A model generated the notes under the pieces. That model ran no database searches. It was given only the letters and a program-made list of their open reading frames with translations, and was not told the origin of the DNA. The translations under genes and the position numbers were made by a program. A stretch of 64,000 bases of DNA, from positions 7,255,001-7,319,000 of the forward strand of contig JAFREQ010000040.1 of assembly GCA_025331565.1 (NCBI GenBank). The letters are read 5' to 3'. This stretch comes from Holacanthus passer. Taxonomy: Eukaryota > Chordata > Actinopteri > Pomacanthidae. Position 1 is the first letter of the stretch. Every line of letters begins with the position of its first letter. Positions 25,798 through 36,406 of this stretch are shown here, piece by piece.

Positions 25798-26117
25798 GCC
25801 TTCTATACCCCCTCTATAGGCTTCCCTGTGTTGCTGCTGCTGTATAATTCAGAGCAAAAACCAAGGATAGGCAGTCAATCTGAGTGTGTGTGTGCTCTGT
25901 ATTAGAGGGCAGGCGTGTTTAGCAAGGCTTCTGAGAATGTCAATCAGTTTGTCCCTAGACGGAGCCAAGGGGCTGTTCAGATGTATGATTCTTCAAGGTG
26001 TTTTCCCCCTTCAGTCAGCTGAAGCAGCCATTAATGCTAGAGGACACATTTGGCTGTCGGACTCCTGAGGCTCCTCCTGCCACACCACAATGCTTGACTT
26101 GGCAGGGATATACTGTG

Positions 26118-26120
<3 letters not shown>

Positions 26121-26156
<36 letters not shown>
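26121..26156 (+). repeat. (GT)18 microsatellite
   Basis: This is a perfect GT run of 36 bp in the last edil3 intron. Confidence 0.97.
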
Positions 26157-26157
<1 letters not shown>

Positions 26158-29100
26158 TGGTTCGGGCACACTGGTAGAGGCTTGTAAGTATTCTTCTCAG
26201 CTCCCCCCTCCAGCTCCTGTGTGGCAGAGGCTGCAGGCAGTTAGATCTAGATTGAGAGAGGAGGCTCTGTCAGAATACAGATGTTGTCAAAGCAGGGCAC
26301 ACACAACAGTATCCCTCTACAAAATCCATAGAGTGCCTTGTTGCCTTTTCTTTACACACAAATCCCAAATACCTGTGCACTGCACTTGTAACAGAGACAT
26401 GTAACAACATAGTCCTTTGTTTAAACGTAATTAAACTGGGATACGTTCCATAATTATACATATCAGCTCGGCCGCATTCCCACATGCTCACACTCTCCAG
26501 GCCCGGGTCACTACTCTGGCTACTCCTGCACCACTGCTTTTTCCTCTGTGTCAATATTGACACAGTCAGTTGATGGGGGCAATCAAGCACAAAAGTAATT
26601 GATTTATGTTTAATAGTGTTTCAGTCAGGTGACTCGGGGTTAATTAGCCATTAGAGTCTTCAGTTCCCTCCAGGTCAGAGGGCGACTGAATGTTAGATGG
26701 CTGCAAATACAATCATCTGAAGATGAACCGCTAATAGTCATATTTTCTTCTTCTGCGATCTTGAGACATATTAGCTGTGTTTAATGCACTTCAGGATTAG
26801 AAAAACACAAACTAGACAAGATCCCGCTGGTTTCTTAGAAGAAGTAGTTTGATTGAGTGTTGCTGCCTCTTCTAGGCTCACAGGCCCCTCTTGACCCATC
26901 AGTGAAGACATAGCTGAGTTTCCCTGGTACCACCGTGACCGGTTAAGGTAACATGAGGGCAGAGAGCAAAGACATCTGAGTGACCTGCTCCTTTGACCTG
27001 CACAGCGGGTTTAGCTAATGGCATGGGAGTATGGGCAGTGTTGTATCTCTAGAGGCATACAAGGCCTCCCTTAGCTATACGTAGCCAAGACTCCACCAGC
27101 CTGGAAAATCAATAGTTGGGAGCAGAGTTGTGGCTTCTGGGTCAGTCTGAAGACAGACACAGAGAAATGTGCCCGATATGCTTTGGCTCGATTCTTGGAT
27201 AAAATAATTACACTTGGGGGAGATGAAGTGAGACGATTTCAGCTGGCAGATAACACAAACACCACCAGTGGGCTCCACCAGTCAGCAGCTGGTGGCTCTG
27301 TCTATATTCTCCTGATTCTGCTTCTTCTCTCAGACAGGTTGGACTTCAGCTGCTGCCTCGTTTATACCTGAGTCATTTCTTTCCTCGACTTAATAAAAAC
27401 TAAATGTAGTTATAGTCATTTTATTCTGGTATAATAAAGTCACCATTTAAACCAGTTCAGATGTGGACGAGACCAGAGGCTTGTAGTTTTCTAACTTTTC
27501 TAACTATTAATAATTCAGTAATCATAGCTGACACATTTTGGCAAGTTTTCTCTGGAGCTGTTATTATTGTAACTAACAATTTGAGTTGGAAATATCACTG
27601 GATGGTCTCACTATAAGAATTCAATTCTGCCAACCTGATCAGGATGTGAAAAGCCATATTTCAACCTGCTGCACTACTTCCAGTTCTGATGAAATTTGGA
27701 AAAGTCATCCATCATGTTTCGCCATTTGCAAATAAACAATAGATGGTTAAATAAATGTAGAGGGTTTTAATTATGTCTATACATGAGATAATTGTGAGCC
27801 ATATTGCTTATATGGAAGCAAACACAGTTTAAATGTTGGAAAATGTCAGACAGCAAAGTTTCATGCAGCTTTTATAGAGTTTGGCTATGTAATGGATTAC
27901 ATCAATTTTTCAAAAGAGCAGTCTGTGTAATTGCCTATATGTTGCCTACTGAATCAAAGAGACATACAGTATTTTGCACTCACTTTGTTTCTGCCCCTGA
28001 ATTATTATCTGCACTTGTAGATGCTCGCCAATATGTTGTTGTTGATGATCCTTTCATCACCTCGCTCATCTCTTTTCTTTCTTTTTTTTTTTTTTTTCCC
28101 CGAGCATTACAGTATTTGTCCTTTTATTGTGATCCTTCACATATCCTGTTCCAGACTGTTTATTTTAGAGACATCGCCTCTGACACTGTGCAGCTCCCCA
28201 GACAGTCTAGGACAGATTCTTGTCATATTTCAATCAGGTGCTGTTTTTATGGCCGTTCTGTCCTGCCTTTTATATTGTCCTATCATGTGCCCTGGTTGTC
28301 ACATTACAGCTGAGGCAACACTCCTGGAAGTGACACATTTCTCACTTCCCAATGTGAAATGTTGCACTTCTAAAATATAATGAAAAGTGAAAGGAACACA
28401 GTGTGGTTTAGTAAGTGGTGGGTTTTTGTGGTCTTGTGTTGGTTTCCAAACGTATGTCCTTCACTCCAGGTTTATTTTATTATTAAAGTATGTAAGCAGT
28501 ATGCAACTGGCAAATGATGTGAACATGTACTGAAACAGATGTGGGCCAGCACATCCTGATGCCGCTTTACAACCGTGAAACGAGAAGCCATGCTGCTCTA
28601 ATACCTACTGCAGATGTGGTTTCTTGACTCTCAGACATAAATTGTAAATTAGAAATGGGTTAAAGTTAACAATATTCAGTAGTATGAGCAGTCTGGTAGC
28701 TGGAGGAATCTGAAACTGTCTGTGTTGTAAATCCTCTCGGTCAAACCACAGACTGTAATAAGTCATTGTCTGCCAGTCAAGGTTTCCCGTCAGCGCTCTC
28801 AGAGACATTTCTTTTATAACAGTGGACTGAAAGGACAATGTTTAATAGCTGGCTAACAATATCCAACACCACAAAGGAACATATGATGGCAAAGAAGGTA
28901 AGGTAAACATTTCGTTTATCTTCACTGACAAGAACGCAAGTAGTTCTGATGGAAAAATAAGCTCCGGTTTTCTTTCACACCTGGTTTCCTCTCACTAGTT
29001 AGACAAGAAGTGGCATTTAATTTAGGTTCACTCAAAATGGCATGTGATTATATTCATGTTTCATCAACATTAAAACATTCCTTAGATTACCTCTGAGGCA

Positions 29101-29172
29101 GAAAGAGTATTAGAATATACTCTGTATGATATTAAACCATAAAATACAGGATGAGGAAACCTTAAATATTTT

Positions 29173-29192
29173 AAATATTTAATTAAATATTT
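29173..29192. repeat. 20-bp perfect AT palindrome
   Basis: AAATATTTAATTAAATATTT reads the same on both strands. It sits in a TTAAATATTT-rich patch (29161-29195). It is pure A/T, so it is probably low-complexity drift. Confidence 0.9.
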
Positions 29193-30350
29193 TAGGTCCC
29201 GTCTAAGGACTGAAATGTGGAGTTTATAGAGAGAAGAAGAAGATATCTACATTAGAGACAGAGGGATAGACGACAGACAGAACAAAATGCCATGTGATGT
29301 AGTGTTGTTTGCTCGTCTGCAGATGCAAACCTTCTCTGACTACAGTCACAGTATAGACGAGAACGACAGGGAGAGAATGGGCTGCAGGAGGACAATGATG
29401 AAAAAGAATGTAGGATGAAAAGGTGACCTGCACTCATTTGTACATAAGGAAAGTAACGAAAGCGTACACCTGTCACATGATTTCAGCTTTAGTCTGCGGT
29501 CGGAGTAGCCTGGAAATGACAGAGCAAAGAATTGCACGAAAGCAGTCGTGTTAATGGAAACACACATGCACAAGCGCCTGGAAGAGGAGGCTTGATATCT
29601 TGTCACATCATCGCATAATGATTGGGGACAATTATATCTTATACGTCCAGCTGCAACTGGATAGGCAGCACTCTCATGAGACTGTTAGATCTGTAAGCCA
29701 GATGTTTCATGCTAAAGCCTCCATATTGAGGCCGATACAATTGTGTGTTTCACTGAGGTTATTTTTATTAATGTTTTAGAAGCATTAAAGTGGCATTAAG
29801 CTCAAAATGAAATGGCATTTGCAGTTATAATAGTTGAAGGTTTTCACAAGAACCAACATTCAGCTAAACGCTCATTTAGAGCATTTTAACATGACACATG
29901 GGAAGATATTATGTACAAGGGAAGAATTACAAAGGGCCTCAATATGAATGTCAGTGTGAGTGTTAATGTTGATACACTGGAGAGTCAAGTAAACAGTAGC
30001 TTGAATAATAAAGAGCCAACCAAGACAATGGATGGAGATGTAATAACAGAATTAAAAAACAGAGGCTTGTTTGTTTGAGTTTCAGTTATGTTGATTTTCC
30101 TGTTACTTTCTTTTTATTTTTACCATCATGTACCCAACTCAATCATATTTTTATTTCCGTCTCAGTTTGAGGTTTATTATGATGGTGAAATAACTGTTAG
30201 GATTTTCTAACTGTGGCGTAAACGATGTATGTGCTTTTAAATGCAGACGACCAAGTGAATATTATTTGTGCAAACAGATCTATATTATACTTACACTGAT
30301 GTTTAAAGTAGCCTGGAGGCATACTGTGTATAGACCTCATCCCATTTTAA

Positions 30351-30880
30351 GATAAGATAAGATAAGATAAGATAAGATAAACCTTTATTCGTCCCACAGT
30401 GGGGAAATTTGCAGTGCACAGCAGCAAGGTGATAGAACAAGAATGAAAATAAACAGGCTAAAAAAAAGTATTTACAAATTTACCAAATTTACAAATTTAA
30501 AAATTTAAAAATTTAAACGGGATTATTTACAGATGTACATGAGAAGATGAATATGATATGATATATATGACCAGTACAGAAGGATAAAATATGAAATGTT
30601 AAATATCAAATATGAAATTCTTGGCTTGACTTTGATGGAGTGGAGTATTGCACAAAAAGAGTAATGCACAGATGCCCAGTAATTAAATATCAATCTGAAT
30701 AGTGCACTTGAATTTTTGAATGGAGTGTTGCCCAGTAAATGAAATCTGGAATAAATATACAGATATTGCACAGATACAGACATGGTGGTGTATTGCCTAT
30801 AGGGAGCAGGCAATACAGCAGGATTTATGTCTGAAAAAAAAACTGAAACATTTATTCAATTTTTTTACATGTTTCATTCA
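30351..30880 (-). mobile_element. 5'-truncated LINE 3' end with (TTATC)n tail, - strand
   Basis: On the + strand, six GATAA units (30351-30380) are followed by ACCTTTATTCGTCCCACAGT and GGGGAAATTTGCAGTGCACA. On the - strand this reads as the well-known teleost LINE 3' terminus: AAATTTCCCCACTGTGGGAC, then AATAAAGGT, then TTATC repeats. Sequence further right, with repeated ATTGCACA-type words (near 30650, 30730 and 30768), fits the rest of the 3' UTR. Its right limit is approximate. No reverse transcriptase is present. I place it as CR1/L2-like by its tail only. Confidence 0.55.
30469..30515. repeat. Degenerate AAATTTAC short tandem repeat
   Basis: Successive units such as ACAAATTTACC, AAATTTAC, AAATTTAAA and AAATTTAAA have a period of about 8-10 bp. 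They lie inside the LINE-derived segment. Confidence 0.6.
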
Positions 30881-32704
30881 GTGGATAGTTAACATTTCTC
30901 AGACCAATTTGCCACCTGAGTCAACACACTTTGACGTTATTTGCACATATGGATTCAAAGTAGCAGGTTCTCATTGTCCTGAAGCTCGGGGGCGTGTTTG
31001 CATTGAACATTTTCACATTTTGACTTGATTGTGCAGTTTTGTTTTTTCTCATGTTGCCACTATAATGACAGAAGACTTCATTTCACAAGTGATGTGTTTC
31101 AATACATCATTTTTCTTATTCAACAACATCAGTTGACTGCGACCATCAGCTTTTCCTCCATTAAGTTATTTTTGCTTGATTGAGTGGAGCAGAAAACAAA
31201 AGTGTGCATCCGTTTCAGGAGCGTGTTAGTTTGTCGCCAGGTTGTCGCTCCTGTTGTTTAAGTCCATATGTGCGAACGAGGCATTAACTCAATTTGTCTG
31301 ATCAATTCTTACTGTCAGTTTTTATTATCCTCTTTGTAATTATGGAGGAGGCCTATATGAAGTAGGACTCCACCAGTGGTATCAAAAAGTTTGCATTTCT
31401 CTCCTACGAAGGCTGAGGTGCCTAAAACTTGTATCTTCAAATCTCATCTCTCACCTTCTATTTGAGGAAATATGATGTTTGAATATTTTGTCCAACCACA
31501 CAAAGTCTAAACTATTTTTCTATATAATCCTCCATGTGATTTTTGGTGCATGGCCAATGTTCTTCGCACTTCCAGGGCCATGTTTTGACTGTCTAAATCC
31601 AAACCGGCTCCGATGATTATTTGAAATAGAATGAGTTGAAGCTTTGCTCGAAAAAGGTCAACCTCTGTCTCCGACACCTGCTTGGATCTGGCTTGCTGAT
31701 TTTCCATTCCACACAACAGTGAATCCCATCACATCCCAATTACACAGGCATAATCGTGTCTGTTTAATTGAAACGATCATATCCTTCAATGAAGCATCTC
31801 CCTGTAGATACATTTCTTCCTAATATACTTCATTCTGCTGTCTATTAAGCACATACCAACATAAAGCTTCTAATAATCAACATCAGCTTGTTTTTAATCT
31901 GGTAGTTAACCCTTGAACTGCTGCTTCAAGATGCATCTAAGGGCTTTTATAAAAGGACTTGAATGTTGATCTAGGTTTTTCAGTCCTTAAAATAACGGTC
32001 ATTCCAGTGGTGACATGATGAAAGTTTAGGTGTGTTCATCCAGAATGAGTATCTGTCTGTAGCACAATATGTTAAGAGCTTTACAGAGCCAATAGTGGAG
32101 AAACAGGGCTTTTCTTTTATAGCAGCATTTCTGGCAGCCACCAAAGTCTTCCTTTTATTGCCAAGGTGAAAAAAAAAAAAAAAATAGTACAACAAAATTG
32201 AAGGAAAACAAGACCAGCAAGCATAAGGTGCACATTAATAGCACCATTCAGTAAGCAGGAGAAACAAGTCGATGTCTGTCACTAATTGTGAAGGTGGGAC
32301 TTCCAGCTGTGCCGCTCTAACAACGCGCAATTTTCCGCAGGGGGAAACTGTTGATGTGCTCACATGTGCGGTGCATAGAAAGAAGAAAAGAGCCAAGAAT
32401 GAGGCTGAGTTCAGAGAACGTGCAACCGTTATTGGCAGTGTTTGAATTGAAGCGCTGATTGCCGGCACTTTATTCGGTGGCTGCTCAGGCATGAGGCCTT
32501 CGAGGTAGCAGTCTGGAGAAATCAGGCAAGAAAGGCGGCGTGAATGTTCTGCACCTGCCTGTCAGTGAAAACCATCAGATTTGGGAAGATATTTTTCCAC
32601 AGTCCTCAAATATTGCTTCATGATAAATGTATTTTTTTTAAGACTAATTGCTTCCTGGTTTTGTTACCAACAATAATAATTCTCCCGTGCTGCTGTTTTT
32701 ACAG

Positions 32705-32854
32705 GTTTTCCAGGGGAACTTTGACAACGACACACACAGAAAGAACGTGATAGATCCACCCATCTACGCTCGGCTCGTCCGGATCCTCCCCTGGTCGTGG
32801 TACGGCAGGATCACTTTGCGCGTAGAGGTACTCGGATGCACAGAGCAAGAGTGA
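32705..32854 (+). CDS. edil3: edil3 terminal coding exon, end of discoidin domain C2
   Basis: This exon has 49 codons and a TGA stop (32852-32854). The acceptor is TGTTTTTACAG, ending at 32704. It starts VFQGNFDNDTHRKNVIDPPI and ends LGCTEQE. The Cys in LGC closes the second discoidin domain. PWSWYGRITLR is a diagnostic EDIL3 segment with the exposed Trp loop. NDT is a possible N-glycosylation sequon. Compared with the mammalian ending as I know it, this copy has RLVRI in place of RHIRI, RVEVLGC in place of RSELLGC, and TEQE in place of TEEE. These are modest changes with no sign of decay. Confidence 0.97.
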   Translation, partial: VFQGNFDNDTHRKNVIDPPIYARLVRILPWSWYGRITLRVEVLGCTEQE

Positions 32855-32929
32855 AACCCTTCCCTCCATCTTTCTGGCCATCGTCCCCCGTCCCTTGGCG
32901 TACTGGAGTGTCCCACCCAGTATCTCAAA

Positions 32930-32935
32930 AATAAA
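32930..32935 (+). terminator. Candidate proximal poly(A) signal AATAAA
   Basis: AATAAA lies 75 bp after the stop codon. Use of this site would give a very short 3' UTR that lacks the G-rich block. The downstream TGTGTTTGGTTGTGGTGGGT stretch (from about 32983) is GU-rich but about 50 bp away, so it is a possible weak site. Confidence 0.4.
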
Positions 32936-33151
32936 CTGTGCAACCTGTAAAAAGAAATCAATTTCCAATGGATTTTTCAAGAATATGTGTTTGGTTGTGG
33001 TGGGTTGCTGTTTGTTCTTTTGTACAATGATTTCAAAACCTGCCCCTGATCCACTTTTGTCTTTTAGTTTCCTCTTTAAAGCGTGATCTTTGTCTTTTTA
33101 TTCTTCTCAAGATTTGCCATCCTGTTTGGAATGAACTTCTGTAATATATAC

Positions 33152-33208
33152 GGGAGGGGTGGGGTGGGGTGAGCGGGGTGGAGACAGAGCGGGGGGGGGG
33201 AGGGGGGT
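33152..33208 (+). other. G-quadruplex motif on the transcript strand
   Basis: GGGAGGGGTGGGGTGGGG is followed by TGAGCGGGG, and after a short gap by a run of ten G, an A and six G (33191-33207). This fits the G3+N1-7 pattern with several alternative registers. It is on the coding strand, about 300 nt after the stop, so it would be in the mRNA if a distal poly(A) site is used. Confidence 0.85.
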
Positions 33209-33925
33209 CTCGCTGTGGTTTTAACTTCTGGCCATGGAAGCTATTGTACAGTGTCACTTTTTAACAAACATGTGAAACGCGTCTGCCGTGCTTCATCCGA
33301 CATGATTAACCAACTCCATAACATAACTAAACTGTCTGAAACGTCATGTAGAGATCACACGTTGTCACATTATCGAATATATTTTTACTTTGATTACTAC
33401 ACGTCCTCAAGCCATCCCTTCACCCTAATGGACACTGACATTATGACATCAGTCAAAACACTATTAATGCTCTTGTATTATATGTAAAAGACTAAGAAAC
33501 TGCATGGTGCGTGAATTATAAATGTATATTATGACAAATCATTTAAAACCTCCAGCCCTGAGAGCAACGGCTTTGATTTAGGGACCTATTTTTATGTGCA
33601 TTTTTAAATAGTTCTGAAACATTACAACACACTGCAAAAGCTTAGTGAAGACGACGGATGTGTGAGACAGTAAACAAGCGCTGCAGTCAAACCTCTCACT
33701 GCAGCTCTGACACTGAGGCTTAAAGGCCGTCTCTGGTTGAAATGTCTTAACGCTCTCATTAGAAGTTTCCATTTTTTATTTGTTGATTGCCGCTACACTT
33801 TTTCTAAGACATCTGGAATTATTGTTTGTGCTCGTTCCTTTTTTGTATATATTTAGGTTTGTTTGTCTCAGCTGTCAGACGCATAAAATCTGTGTTTAAT
33901 GTCTTTGTGTTGTCTCGGAGAATCA

Positions 33926-33931
33926 ATTAAA
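33926..33931 (+). terminator. Candidate poly(A) signal ATTAAA
   Basis: ATTAAA occurs within CAATTAAAAAGCTC, after a T/G-rich stretch with TGTATATATTT and GTTTGTTTGTC. This would give a 3' UTR of about 1.1 kb. It is one of several options. Confidence 0.35.
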
Positions 33932-35906
33932 AAGCTCAGGATAGATGTCATTCAATAACCCACAAATGTATAATTTATGGCCTCCTATTTAAAGATTTCC
34001 ATGTGTTATTATTTTTAAAAATGAGTGAGAGCAACTACTTAAATCATGTCCGTATATGCAGAATTCAAATATTCAATATTTAGCCATCTTATTTTCTTCA
34101 ATCCCTTTGATATTATAAATGACAATTGTTAATTAATTTCTTTATTTTCAAAAGAGAGCAAATGTCCAAGATGAATAATATATTAATATATGTCATTATC
34201 TCAATGATGATCCACTGTGGCAACAGTACAGAGTTCGAAATGAACTATGGGCAGTGTCTTTATTTCAGGGGATCTGATCGTCACACTGGGTGAGACACGA
34301 CTAACGAAATGTTATAGAAGTGTTAAAGAACAGCAGTTGTCTGCATGCTCAGATGGTTCAGGGTGCTAAAAATAGTTAGACACATTAAGGTTACAGGGGA
34401 GAAAGATGCTGCTTGGCCAATCACGTCTGTTCATGCGATTCTCACTGTATGTGTTGTGCTGTTGGCTGCATCCTGCAGTATATGAACAGCGAGGCTTAGC
34501 GGGTTAAATAAATGGAAGCAAACTGCACTGCTGTGATACCTCAGGTATCTCAGCAGTGTCAAACCTTACAGCCCATTCTACACGGCTTAAAAATAGGCCT
34601 GGATTACTCCAGTGGTTTCCACTCTTGACTAGTTTTCCCAAAGCTCTTGAGTGCAGAATAAGAGCTGAAGGGAGCCACGTCTACTTTTATGCCTCATGTT
34701 TCACTTAAGACTTGTCAGCTTTCAGTCACTTAACTAACCAATCATTTCATACTGTAGGAATACAATGAATTTGTTTTGAGGTTGCAGCCCAGTTTAAATA
34801 AGATGTTTACAGGAAAAGCTTATTTAATTTAATGCATCGATTTTTCCAAATAATTTTGGCTGCCTGACTGGATGGAAATACAAGAGTGCCACTGTTATTT
34901 TCATCACTTTACATATAATGAATAAAAATGCATTGGAATCAAACATTTTTGGACTTTCATCCAAAATGATGAAAAGCACAGCAGGAAAAACACCGAGAAA
35001 TGTGTCACCATCCGAATCTTTTTGGAGCTTACTTTATATTGTTGTGTGCCAGGGCATTGTCAGCCGTCACGCCATCGACATGGATGTTGTTGTAGTCGAC
35101 AAGTAACTGTGCGAAGTCTGAACATAAAACATTTTCGATCGTTATCTGGATAATTGGAACTGAGTATAGCCGAATGTTGTCTGGTTTGCCAAATTACAAT
35201 ATGATATACAGTATATGATATATTATAATGGCCCTGGTGTGTTTAAAGATAGGGATCTTTTACTCGTGTTGCCAAACTCGATCTGTCCTTCTATGTAAGT
35301 TACACTGAAAGCCTTTCTGTGGATTAACAATATGTGAAAATTGTTATTGGTGTGCATCAGTGACTGTCATATTCCTTAGCTTCATGGACACAGGATAAGC
35401 ATAAACAGATTATTTCTCACAGATTATTTGTCTTTCAACATTTTCCATTTTGACTCTTCAATCGTTACCTATATCTCGGCCGGCATCTGCTCTGATTGAT
35501 CTCTGTAGCCGGCTTCCTGTCGGCAGGCCTGCTGCAAAGCTTAGAGGAAGTTTGCATGATGTATGAGTTTGAACAGTACAGTATAACAAAGATGTCCACA
35601 GGCACATTATGTTCTAGCATATCATAAAGATCTAATAGCCTTTACTTTGTACTCACAATCGATTGTCGTGCGCATTGTAAAACGTCATCTCGAAAGGGGG
35701 AGCGAAGTGGAAATTCATCCTGTCTTTGTGTTTCTGTGTCCGCTGTTCACATATTATTTCTTACCTCCTCAGTCTGAGTGTCAATCACTATCTAGAAAAC
35801 GTACCTATTATAATGCTGGTTAGGTTCAAGCCTGCAGAGGAGAGTGAGAAACTGTGTACAGTCAAAAAAATGTGTTGCTTCAAACAAAAGCTCTTTCAGT
35901 TTGACA

Positions 35907-35912
35907 AATAAA
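35907..35912 (+). terminator. Candidate poly(A) signal AATAAA
   Basis: AATAAA occurs in GACAAATAAAAACATATC and is followed within 25-45 bp by GTGGTAGCTTTG and a long T run. This spacing fits a real cleavage site. It would give a 3' UTR of about 3.1 kb. Confidence 0.4.
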
Positions 35913-36393
35913 AACATATCTGTGAAAATGACGTGGTAGCTTTGTTTTTTTTTTCTTCAAGTGTCTGATCTCTTATTCTGTTTATTCCTTCAGCATGAAA
36001 CATTAAATCTTGATACAGGATGTGTTCTTCATCCCACCTTCCTCATTCTCAGTCGGTCATGTCCCCACCTCCTCACTTGTCACTCATCTTGATGAGCTGA
36101 GAGGTCCACCTACAGTAGCCCGAGGCTGACGTGTCATGCGTTTATACAGCCATCAAGTGCTGCAGAAGGAAGCATCAGATAAAAGAAATGACCAATTTTA
36201 ACCCTTGCTTTTAAAGTCTTGTTTGTTTTGCATCATAATTCTTTTGCTTGTGACTGTTTTTTTTTCCTGCTCTTCTTATAAAGTGGCCATTCATTGTTAT
36301 TATAGCCATGACCGAGCTCGCTGTCGGTTCCACCCTGACCATGAACCCAGTAATGGCAGATTGTGGCTGTGCACAATGTTGTTTTTTTCCTAG

Positions 36394-36406
36394 AATAAAT
36401 AATAAA
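36394..36406 (+). terminator. Tandem AATAAA pair with GU-rich downstream element
   Basis: The sequence AATAAATAATAAA gives two AATAAA hexamers at 36394-36399 and 36401-36406, followed 12-25 bp later by GAGTATGTGTATGTGAGG. This is the best-formed poly(A) site downstream of edil3 and my preferred distal end. The link to edil3 is inferred from strand and distance. Confidence 0.45.

Larger units (their letters stand above)
23414..32704 (+). other. edil3: edil3 intron of 9,291 bp (last intron)
   Basis: This GT-AG intron (gtaaga at 23414, acag at 32701-32704) precedes the terminal coding exon. It holds a possible LINE-tail scrap (23520-23575), a MITE (25431-25797), a (GT)18 tract (26121-26156), a 20-bp perfect palindrome (29173-29192), and a LINE 3' end with a pentanucleotide tail (30351-30880). 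A poly-T run lies near 28080-28098 and a poly-A run at 32168-32184. Open frames, the longest 169 codons at 27804-28313, carry no recognisable domain. Confidence 0.8.
4021..32854 (+). other. edil3: edil3 gene, 3' part (last five coding exons)
   Basis: This is the gene-level span of the last five coding exons of a fish EDIL3/DEL-1 orthologue. EDIL3 is a secreted extracellular-matrix protein. The family has three EGF-like repeats, the second carrying an integrin-binding RGD, then two F5/8 type C (discoidin) domains that bind phosphatidylserine-bearing membranes and matrix glycosaminoglycans. It acts in endothelial adhesion, vessel development, restraint of leukocyte recruitment and clearance of apoptotic cells. 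The five exons join in frame (156, 145, 185, 156 and 150 nt, 792 nt in all), giving 263 residues and a stop. The mammalian protein is about 480 residues, so the start, EGF repeats and beginning of the first discoidin domain lie upstream. All introns are GT-AG and no frame is broken. The nearest alternative is MFGE8, but stretches such as SEPLGMKSGHIQDYQ and PWSWYGRITLR are EDIL3-type. Confidence 0.95.

Noticed and set aside
27804..28313. 169-codon open frame on the + strand
   Set aside because: It is Phe- and Ser-rich from a T-rich stretch (including the poly-T at about 28080) and shows no domain. An overlapping 119-codon frame is open as well, as expected for T-rich DNA.
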